Below, one piece after another: positions 11,160 to 19,935 of a stretch of 64,000 nucleotides of DNA. The stretch lies in assembly GCA_021495925.1 (NCBI GenBank), contig JAKEKT010000034.1:1-64000 (forward strand), in the 5' to 3' direction. Made by a program: the position numbers and the translations under genes. Positions within the stretch are counted from its first letter, which is position 1; every line of letters starts with the position of its first letter. The notes beneath the pieces were generated by a model. The model worked only from the letters and a program-made list of their open reading frames with translations, was not told the DNA's origin and did no database searches. This stretch comes from Diplodia intermedia. Its lineage: Eukaryota; Ascomycota; Dothideomycetes; Botryosphaeriales; Botryosphaeriaceae.

Positions 11160-14100
11160 TTAGCCCCTCCTCACGAGAGCCATCCTCCCGCCCGCTCTGA
11201 CCGTGTCTCCCGGCCGTACCAGCACCTTCTCCACCCTCACCGGTAGGCCGCCCGTCGTGACCATGTCTTCCGGCAACCGAACGGAGATTTCCAGCTTCAT
11301 CGCTTCGAGGATAGAGATCTGGCAACATCCGCACCGTTAGCAATCTTGTTCGTCCGTACTGCGTTTTGTAGAAACCTTGATACGCTCGGATCTCCACCGT
11401 GCCGATGACTTACCAAGTGGTTTGCCTTTAGCACGTCACCGTCTGCGACCTCGACCTTCCAGACGTTGGCATCGACCGGTGCTTCAATAGCCGTGATGGC
11501 AGGATCTATCAATAAACCCCAGATTGTCAGCAAGGATACCCCCGCAGCAAATTACGGTAGGAAAAGGCAACAAAATTTGGGGAAAACAAACACGAGAGAC
11601 ACTTACCATCTAACAAGCTCTCCACCGTACTCTCATCCACCTGCTGACTCTTCTTCTCCTCCCTCCACCTCGCCAAGCTCTCCCGCTCCGCCCTCACCAT
11701 CTCCTCCTGCGCCACAGCCTGCCTCGCCCGGATCCCCCTCACCTCCTCCGCCGTCTCCGCCAACAACGCATTGTGCTCCGCCATGTCGAACGTCACCTCG
11801 TCCCACTCCCACTCGTACAGCCCGGCCTCCCACCGCCGCAGCACCTCCTCCATCTCGGCCTCGCCCACCTCGTAGTACGTCAGCAGGTCGAAGTCGCGGT
11901 ACAGCCACGGCCGCGCCGTCTCGAAGCCCCTCCTCCACCCCAGCGCGTCGAAGCACGGCACCGTCCGGCCCGTCATCTGGTAGCCGCCGGGCGAGTCGAC
12001 GGGGTACAGCGACATGCAGCTGCCGCCCCAGCTCACGGTGCCGGCCGGCGTGTGCACGCGCGACGGGTTCTGCTTGGGGCAGTTGAGCCGCATGCGCGGG
12101 TCCGCCGGCAGGCACACCGTATTGCCGCAGAAGAAGCCCACGGCGACGGCCACGTGCGTGCCCGCGAGGTAGATGCGCCGCAGCTCCGCGGGGGTGATGC
12201 CGTTGTTGCGCGCCACGAACGCCAGGTTGTCCGGCAGGTACGGCGCGTGCGGCCGCTGCGTCTCCATGTACCGCGCGACGGCGGCGCGCTGCGCCGCGCT
12301 CTCGAAGCTGATGGGCAGCCGGAACCGCCGGCACGCCAGCTTGGCGCCGCGCAGGTCGCCCAGCTGCGCTTCCAGGCCCTGCAGGTGCGAGAGCAGGCGG
12401 GCCCGCGGGATGGCGCTGCCGTCGTAGGTGAGCAGGAGCGAGGTGCAGCAGCCCATCGTGCTGGTGAGGTGGTCGCGCAGCCAGGCGGGCGACGTCGAGG
12501 CGGAGCGGATTTGCGACTCGAGCGCCGTGACGCGGCAGCGGTGGTTGAGGTCGAATTGCTCGTGGCCGTATTCGATGAGTAGGTGGTCGTCGCCGCCCTG
12601 GGAGAGTCAGTCTTGTTGTTGCTGAGGCCTGCAGGTGACAGCAGATGATGAGAGGTTTTGAGCTCTTTGAAATCCGCAAAGGATGCTGCGCTCTTTTACA
12701 TTGGTAGTTGAATCCAAGATCCGGACGTAGATGCGAGCCTTGAACGCGCGCAAATCCGTCCAGATGTTGGGTTCGACTACCTGCACAAGTAGTCCGAGAG
12801 GCACATGCGAGTGGACTCATCTCCTTTATCACCCGCTGTGCTGCAGAGGTAAGTTTCAGAAGAGGAGCACATACCTGTCTGTAAGTCACTGCCGGCTGGT
12901 TATCCTGCTCCGGCCTCTGCCAAAGCACCGCCTTCCCCCACTCGCCCTTCAGTGTCGACGGCGCCTTCGACTGCGTGTCCAGCGGCTCGACCAGCTCCCA
13001 CCCCATAGTGCCCTTCACAGCCATCTCCACCGCGCTCAAAAACGCTTCCAGCCTCGCCCTCGCATCCAACGCATCTTCCAACGACACGCGCTCGTACCGC
13101 AACGCATCCCCCGCCTTGACCTGCCCCATCTTCCACCACTCGGCGCGGATGACGGTGGTCGAGCTCACAAAGCCGCCGAAATTGGGGCAGTCGACCGGGA
13201 AGATGCACGGGTCGTCACCCGTCCAGTTGAGCGCGCCGACCGGGTAGCCGTACTCGACCAGGTTGCTCGGATGGGCGCCGCCCTCGCCGCCGTCCTCGCG
13301 CGCCCACCTGGGCACCGGCCCCAGCAGCCGGATGCCGCTGCGGCTGGCGTTGTGGCTGACGGTCCACGTCGTGCCGTAGATCATGTCGACGTCCTCGGGC
13401 AGCAGGTAGCCGTCCTCGTGCGGGCCGGGCATGGCTTTGATCCTCCAGTCGCGCGCGTACGCGGGGCGCAGGCGCTCGGGGATGCCGACCATCACCTCCG
13501 CCGTCAGCTCCTCGGGCACCTCGCTCGCGATCTCCAGCAGGTCGCCCGCCGCCAGCTGCCGCCCCTGGTAGCCGCCGATGCCGACGGCCGGCGACGTGCT
13601 CTTGCTGCCAAAGTAGCCCGCCACGCCGGGCAGGCCGCCGTACAGCGCGAGGTACGCGCGACACCCGCCGCCGCCATCCTCCCCCCCGCCTATCCTCCCC
13701 ACCTTCAGCCGCTGCCCGGCGCGCACGCGCACGCGCGTCCACGCCGGGAACGCGGCGCCGTCCAGCGTCGCCTCGCCCACGCGCGGCCCGCACAGCGCCA
13801 CCACGGCGTCCCCCAGGAAGCGCAGCTCGGGCCCGGCGAGCGTCATCTCCAGCGCCGCCTCGGCCCGCGCGTTGCCCGCCAGCGCGTTGGCCAGCTGGAA
13901 CGTCAGCGGGTCCATCGGCCCCGCGTGCGGGATGCCCTTGCCGACCCCGGGCCGCCCCGGCAGGTCTTGGATCAGCGTGTAGGCGCCGCCGGCGACGACG
14001 TCGATGGCGGCGGGCTGGAAGGCCGGGAAGGTGCTGGTGAGGAAGGTGGTGAGGGTGCGGCCGGCGGCGAAGGCCGGGCTGGAGAGGATGGCGGCGAGGA

Positions 14101-15761
14101 TGGCGAGGTTGGTGGGTGGCCCGTGGAGGTGGGAGGTGGTGAGGACGGTGTGCAGGCCCGAGATGGCGGCGGCGCGGGTGGGTGCGTGGTGCATGATTTT
14201 GGCGAGGAGGGGGTCTGGGAGGAGGTGAGTTAGCGAGGGAGGTTCAGGTGAGTAAGGTAGGTTTGGAATGTTGGGTCTCTTCTGCGTTGATGTGCGGGTC
14301 CGATTGATGGTGAGGTGAGGAGGTGTAGTATCGGTGAGCGGAAGAAGCAGTAAAAGCCCCCTGGTCGGTCGCGCCTGCCAACGGCGTCTCCCATCGGGGG
14401 ATTGGGTAGGACGTGTAGACCCATCGTTTGCCCCTGAGGTTTGGAAAAAGGAACTGTCTTACCGTAGTTTGGGGTTATGGTCGAGCCGGTGAACACCCAG
14501 GTATCAATCCGCGTTCCCGGAAGCTTGTTCCACTCAACATGCTGCAGCAGACCCGGTGAAGGTGCAAAGTCTCGAACCGGGTTTTCCGCATACACCCTGA
14601 CCTCGATGGCCGCTCCCTTCGGGCCCTTCGGCTGCAACGACTTCAAATACTCGCCATCCAGCCCGCCCTTCCCAGCGCGCTCCGCATCCGCCTGCCTCAA
14701 CATCATCTCCACCAAATCAACCCCATAACACAGCTCCGTAATCCCATGCTCCACCTGCAACCGCGTATTCATCTCCAGAAAGAAAAACTCGCCCGTCTCA
14801 TCATCCACCAAAAACTCCACCGTCCCCGCACTCCCATACCTTACCCCCTCCGCCAACGCCACCGCCTTCTCCACCAACCTCTCCCTCAACCCGTCTCCTC
14901 TCCCCTCCACAAACGGACTCGGACACTCCTCAACAACCTTCTGATGCCGCCTCTGCACCGAGCACTCCCTCTCCCCAAAATGCACCGCCGCGCCTTGCCC
15001 ATTCCCAAACACCTGCACCTCGACATGCCGCGCCCTCTCGACGCACCTCTCGACAAACACGCCCGCGTCCCCAAACAGCGCCTCGCCCCTCCCCGCCACC
15101 CCCGCAAACGCTTCGCGCACCCCGTCCGCATCCCGACACGTCGCCAACCCCATCCCGCCGCCGCCGCTCGTCGCCTTCAGCATCACGGGGTACCCGACCG
15201 CGTCGGCCGCGCCGACCGCCTGCTCCGCGTCCCCGACCAGCCCCATCGACCCCGGCACCACGGGGACTCCGGCCGACGCGGCGAGGGCTCGCGCGGTGTG
15301 CTTGACGCCGAATGCGGCGATGCAGGTCGCCGAGGGCCCGACCCATGTGAGCCCGGCGCCGGCGACGGCGGTGGCGAAGGAGGGCGATTCGGATAGGAAG
15401 CCGTACCCCGGGATCACGGCGTCGGCGGCGTGCGCGGCGGCGATGGCGAGGATGGCGGCGCCGGAGGTGTAGGTGGAGGGGGCGGGGAGGGGGACGGCGT
15501 GGGTGGCGAGGCGCACGTGCGGGGAGGAGGCGTCGGCGGGGGTGTAGATGGCGATGGTGCGGATGGAGAGGGCGTGGGCGGTGGTGATGATGCGGGTCTG
15601 TTGGTGTGGTGGTGGTGGGTTAGTTGGTGGTGGTGGTGTTGTATGGAGAACGGGCGATGTTGGTTGCGGCCGGGGGGTGTTGTGTTCGGACTGGGGAGAA
15701 CGGTGTTGCGTACAGCGATCTCGCCACGGTTGGCGATCAACAGTGTCTTGATGGACTCCAT
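11160..15761 (-). CDS. Urea-carboxylase-like biotin enzyme (biotin carboxylase + PxpC/PxpB-like carboxyltransferase + biotin carrier)
   Basis: Six exons (15714-15761, 14463-15597, 12875-14214, 11607-12597, 11414-11505, 11160-11318) join in phase to 1254 aa. The start is MESIKTLLIANRGEIA. Residues 1-450 form a biotin carboxylase: the Gly-rich loop KATSGGGGMG and EMNTRLQVEHGITE. Next come a KipA/PxpC-type carboxyltransferase half (TLIQDLPGRPGVGKGIPHAG), a KipI/PxpB-type half (GGDDHLLIEYG, PYLPDNLAFVARNNGITPAE), and a biotinyl carrier with ILEAMKLEI, the biotin Lys being residue 1210. The amidase (allophanate hydrolase) domain of fungal urea amidolyase is absent. It is divergent from a PxpA-family gene, so it may open or carboxylate a cyclic or urea-type amide with that partner instead of acting on urea. 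Substrate is unproven. Intron 3 (12598-12874) carries a MITE-like element. Confidence 0.88.
12703..12781. mobile_element. MITE-like 79-bp inverted-repeat element, copy A (in an intron)
   Basis: The element begins GGTAGTTGAATCCAAGATC. Its last 25 nt are the reverse complement of its first 25 at 21 positions, so it folds into an imperfect hairpin. A second 79-bp copy lies at 63237-63315, about 84% identical without gaps. This copy sits wholly inside intron 3 of the carboxylase gene and leaves donor, branch point and acceptor untouched. Target duplications could not be fixed. Confidence 0.75.
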
Positions 15762-16375
15762 CTCGCTTGCATGACAGTGAGCTGCAGGAGCTCGCGATGT
15801 GGGCTCACGCGGCAAGCATCTGACGGGATATATAACACTGACACACCACCACTCTTCGACGCAAATGGCAGATGTGCAGATCCCGCAGTAGTGATAATCG
15901 GGTTACCGACTCCAGGAAGGCTTGTTCTCCGGCGACCGCGCGACGTGCTGCCGATCGGCCTGGGGGTGTCGGGCACGCGGAGCACAGCTTTATCACGATC
16001 CGGGCGCTATGGGCGGCGGCACCAAGCCCCTCTCGCCGGGGATGATCGTACACATGTCATTCCATGGACTCGGATCGTGGCCCCATGTCTGCCGGGTGGG
16101 CAAATGACAAGCAGAGGATCGACATGGTGATGTCGTGCGGTGGAGGGGTAGCTCCCTCATTGACCACTGATAAAGCTCCATATCAACGCGGGGTAGCTCC
16201 ACATCTCCCTATCTATCGCCAGACAGGACCAAAACTTGCGGCGCCTCTCCCACTTTTGGATAGCATCTCACTGCTCGAAGCTTATCTGCTTTTTGCTTAC
16301 CTCTGTGTCTCCCTCATATTTTTGGGATGATCGGTTAGCTTCCCTCGACTTTGGCAGTCGCAGAACAACAACACC
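15762..16375. promoter_or_regulatory. Divergent promoter with GATA motifs
   Basis: These 614 bp separate the starts of the carboxylase (-) and PxpA-family (+) genes. HGATAR sites, the consensus of fungal nitrogen regulators such as AreA/NIT2, occur at 15892-15897 (TGATAA), 15990-15995 (TGATAA on minus), 16168-16173 (TGATAA), 16209-16214 (AGATAG on minus), 16213-16218 (CGATAG on minus) and 16282-16287 (AGATAA on minus). A TATA-like GTTATATATC lies on minus near 15826-15835, about 70 nt upstream of the carboxylase ATG. Shared nitrogen control of the two genes is an inference. Confidence 0.6.
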
Positions 16376-17680
16376 ATGGCGCCTTCGAAGCACAAGATCA
16401 AGATCAATGTCGATCTGGGCGAGGGCTACGGAAACTTCAAGTGCGGTCCGGACGAAGAGCTCATCCCGCTCATTGACCACGCCAATGTAGCATGCGGTTT
16501 CCACGCCGGGTGAGTGATGCAGCTCCGATATCCCATTCCAAGCACCTCAAGCACTCTTTTTGTTTTTGGGCTTCTTCCGTTTTTTCTTTTCTTTTTCCCT
16601 TCTCCTGATCCTTCTGCCCTTTTCCGTTTGAACTGAGTCATCGCCCTACAATGCCTGGGGAACAATACCATTGCGAGCATGTCGGCCACGTCCCACGAAT
16701 AGTCAAATCCAAGCATCCGCACTTTTGTCCCACCCAAAACCTACACAACATAATTCCGGGCACACTTCCCTCAGTCCCGCGGGCGCGGCGGCAAGATGCC
16801 CAAACGTCCTCCCCCCTCCCCTCCCCCTCAAAGACCACAATCCCACCACCACCACCACCACCACCACCAAGGGAAAGAAGAAGAAAAAAAGGAGGAATCA
16901 AAACGAAACCCCACCCACTAACACCCGCGCGTGCCCACGCACCCCCCCAGCGACCCGCTCATAATGTCCAACACGGTGGCGCTCTGCGCCCAGCACTCGA
17001 TCGCCATCGGCGCGCACCCAGGACTCCCGGACATCCAAGGCTTCGGGCGGCGCGAGATCGCGATGACGCCGGCGGAGCTGACGGCCATGACGCGCTACCA
17101 GATCGGCGCGCTCAAGGCCTTCCTCGACGCCGAGGGCCTGCCGCTGCACCACGTCAAGCCGCACGGCGTGCTGTACGGCATGATGTATCGCGACCGCGAC
17201 ACGTGCCGCGCCGTGTACAAGGCTGTGCCGCCGGGGGTGCCGGTGTTTGGGCTCCCGGGCACGCTGCATGAGGAGGTGGCGAGGGAGATGGGGGTGGGGT
17301 TTGTGGCGGAGGTGTATGGGGATGTTAAGTGGTCGCGGGATGGGAGGCTGGTTATTGATCGGGTGAAGAAGTGGGTTGTCCCCCTCTTTTTTTTCTCTTC
17401 TTCTTGTTCTTCTCCCCTTTTCCTTTTGTGATGGAGAGATGTACTGACGCTGGGCTGGCTGGCTTCTTGCAGACCGTGGACGCCCGAGGAGACGCGCAAG
17501 CATGTCACCGAGCAGGTCTACGAGGGCGCGGTGACGGCGGTGACGGGCGAGAAGATCGATCTGCCGTTGGGCGAGCATGAGGTCTCGTTGTGCTGCCATT
17601 CAGACTCGCCGGGCTGCATGGAGATTGTCAAGGCTGCGAGGGCGATTGTGGATGAGTTCAACGCGAAGACGTTCCCGTGA
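16376..17680 (+). CDS. pxpA: PxpA-family protein (LamB/YcsF; 5-oxoprolinase subunit A)
   Basis: Three exons, 16376-16509, 16951-17370 and 17473-17680, join to 253 aa, the usual family length. Motifs in order: INVDLGEGYG near the N-terminus, NVACGFHAGDP across the first junction, GAHPGLPD, HVKPHGVLYG and, at the C-terminus, CCHSDSPG. In bacteria PxpA works with PxpB and PxpC in ATP-dependent opening of 5-oxoproline. Here the PxpB- and PxpC-like domains are fused to a biotin carboxylase in the divergent neighbour, so the two products probably act in one pathway. Intron 1 is long for this genome (441 nt) and contains a CCA microsatellite near 16846-16869 and a purine run. Intron 2 is 102 nt (branch TACTGAC). 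Confidence 0.88.
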
Positions 17681-17836
17681 GGGTGGGGTTGATAGCAAGG
17701 TCGGAATTGCAACCGTTGTGATGATCGTGTCCTTGTGAGTTGAACGGTGTGTTCGCCGAGCGATGTGCGGGACCTCTTTGTCGGCCGAAACTCCTTTTCT
17801 CACCCGGGCATCGACCCGGTAATGAGAGGTAGGAGA

Positions 17837-18260
17837 TGGTGCGGGGCTGGGCAAATGTGAAGATGGAGTTTCTTGATGTCGTTTGTCGGAAGGGGAGGTC
17901 GCTGGAGAAGACGGCGGAGGAGCTGTCGATCAGTGGGGAGCCGATGCTGCTGAAGGTGGTGGAAATTGGCTAATCAGGCGCTCGGGCTATGTTTGTGTAT
18001 CGAAAGGGGGAGGCTGTTTATGAGGAGTGGGCGGGGGCAAACTCGGGATTGTTCCGACGCTGAGGATGCAGGTCCAGCGGGATGAGGAGGGTAGGTTTGT
18101 GGTCGCTGTTCTTCGTGGGTATAGGATATCCGTTCTTCTGCAACTGGTGGAGAGTAAGAAGTGCAAGATTGTCGGGGACTGCTTGGCTAAGGGCATCATG
18201 TTTGGTGAAGCGGTGGCATGGGCGGACGATGAAGCAGAATTGCTCGTTCTCGACATCTGA
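17837..18260 (+). pseudogene. Possible decayed gene fragment
   Basis: Three adjacent stretches read like ordinary protein but in different frames: MEFLDVVCRKGRSLEKTAEE and onward (17864-17973, ends in TAA), FVYRKGEAVYEEW (17992-18030), and VPTLRMQVQRDEEGRFVVAV to VLDI (18048-18260). No consensus intron joins them. The order and similar character suggest one small protein broken by stops and frameshifts. I do not recognise it. A real small gene with unusual introns, or chance, remains possible. Confidence 0.3.
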
Positions 18261-18957
18261 ACAGAGTCGGATGCTCTCTTAACATGCATTCGTCGAGATT
18301 CGAGCATTAAATAGTGTAGCCTGATTGTAGAATAAACGGGTGTGGTTTTTCTTAACAGACCCTATTCGCCATTTCCAGAAGAATATACAGGAATAGTCAG
18401 AAGTGCTGCATCACGCACCTTGTCGTGGGCTTTTGGAAAATTTATCTGGGTCCTGAAGCCTTTTGTTTAACGAGTATCCCGACCATTAGAGAAATCTGGC
18501 GCTTCTGCTGCAATGCTGCTGGAACCTCGTGCTTTGGAAAGGTTCATTCTGGAGAAGTTCTGTTGATTTTCGCTGCTACGAGGAAGGGCATCCCTTCAGC
18601 TTGAATAGTGGCTTGAACAAGCACCAGGCGATGTGGGGTCCGGTTGATTAAGCCCTCAGCCTCGTTGGGGCTGTACACGTATCATGCATGCAAGGTAAGC
18701 CAGCGATGTACAGGGGTGTTCTCAAGGCTGTCGAACGAGTGCGTATGCATGAACCGTGTAACTTCTTGGCGATGGCTGCTTACATCGCACCCATTTGCCT
18801 GATGATGCAATGGCAGCTGAAGGTGCCTCCGCATAAGATTATCTCGTTTTCCTACTTCCGCAGAGCCTTCCTTACCTTTTCTCGATGCCCCATCTTATCA
18901 AATCCTTACTACGCCATCGCTTTCTTCATCCGCGCTAAGCGCTATCCCACCACGAAC
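18261..18957. other. Upstream region of the gasdermin-like gene
   Basis: About 700 bp without a separate gene. An in-frame extension from 18688 exists upstream of the chosen start, but it lacks resemblance to the rest of the protein. The last 120 nt are pyrimidine-rich like a fungal 5' UTR. Confidence 0.5.
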
Positions 18958-19800
18958 ATGGCGGCCAGAAAGACCTATCTACTTGCTCCCAACTTCGACT
19001 TTGCCCCGGATGGCGCAATAGCACTGGGCAACATCATCGCGGATCCTTTCGAACCGCACAGACCGTTGACCACTCTCGACGCCAGCAAGCCTCATCCCGA
19101 AATCATATCCAAGCCAGACCACAACTACACAATCAACCGGGAGTCCAGCCGCGACATCAACGCGGGGGTCTGGGCGCAATTTCTCGACATTGTGGGAGGC
19201 AATATCGGTGCACGGAGAGGCAAGGAGACCAACACGGAGTACAAAATGGACACGCTCGAGACAATCATGTTCAAGACGGAGCCCACGGAGGAAATGGTCA
19301 ACGAACGACTCAAGAGTCCGCTCGTACGCAACATCATGCAGTACAACAGCGCTTTCTGCCGTCCTGTCTACATGATCACCGGCATCAAAGTTGCAAAAGG
19401 CTTGCAGTCCACTGCTCAAAACGCCTACACGAAGGGAGGGGACATCGGAGCAACGGTTCCATCCCCGGGAGGGATATCTGTGGGAGCGAATGTGGACATT
19501 TCGCAGGGCCGAGGCCAAACCACTTCTTTCCAAGCTGGTGTCGACGTTGTGTTTGCTTACCAGCTGTTGAAGATTGGCTTGAAGGGCTGGAAGGAGAAGA
19601 CCATTGAACTGGATGAGTTCAAGCATAAAGCAGCTCTTCTCAGTGACAGCTCGGACGAGGAAGAGGAGGCTTTGGAGGCTGATGTGAGTGCTGCCACGTC
19701 GTTTGACATTTCAAACGCCGTGGGAGGAGACGTATCTGTGACGCACGTCGAAATTGATGACGAAGAAGGTGATTTTGGCGTTGTATTCAAGAGCACCTGA
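18958..19800 (+). CDS. Gasdermin-like (HET-Q1/RCD-1 type) candidate pore-forming protein
   Basis: This single exon encodes 280 aa from MAARKTYLLAPNFDF; an upstream in-frame ATG at 18688 is less likely. The N-terminus has a conserved-looking block (PNFDFAPDGAIALGNIIADP), followed by alternating charged and beta-prone segments (RPVYMITGIKVAKGL, GGISVGANVDI, FQAGVDVVFAYQLLKI). An acidic linker SDSSDEEEEALEAD (about 228-241) precedes a C-terminal tail of about 40 residues. Length and layout fit the fungal gasdermin-like family (HET-Q1 and RCD-1 are about 250-280 aa), in which a protease removes a short C-terminal piece to free a pore-forming N-terminal part. The neighbour ending 136 bp away is a subtilisin-like protease, the partner type known for HET-Q1. 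Family assignment is from memory of the family's look and from context, not from a search. Confidence 0.55.
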   Translation: MAARKTYLLAPNFDFAPDGAIALGNIIADPFEPHRPLTTLDASKPHPEIISKPDHNYTINRESSRDINAGVWAQFLDIVGGNIGARRGKETNTEYKMDTLETIMFKTEPTEEMVNERLKSPLVRNIMQYNSAFCRPVYMITGIKVAKGLQSTAQNAYTKGGDIGATVPSPGGISVGANVDISQGRGQTTSFQAGVDVVFAYQLLKIGLKGWKEKTIELDEFKHKAALLSDSSDEEEEALEADVSAATSFDISNAVGGDVSVTHVEIDDEEGDFGVVFKST

Positions 19801-19935
19801 TCGCAAGAGGATATATGGTTTTTTTTCCAAAGCACAAACTATCAATGAAATGGTTGAACCACCGTAAAATCTAGGTATGAGCTGATTGAACCATCCGTCG
19901 GCACTCATTCAATCCAAGTTTGAGACCCCAGGTAT

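Noticed and set aside
12731..14233. 500-codon plus-strand frame opposite the carboxylase gene
   Set aside because: Antisense shadow; the minus strand has clear carboxyltransferase motifs and spliced phases.
18688..18957. 90-codon N-terminal extension of the gasdermin-like protein
   Set aside because: The extension is pyrimidine-rich at DNA level near the chosen ATG and does not resemble coding sequence; the 280-aa form matches the family's usual size.
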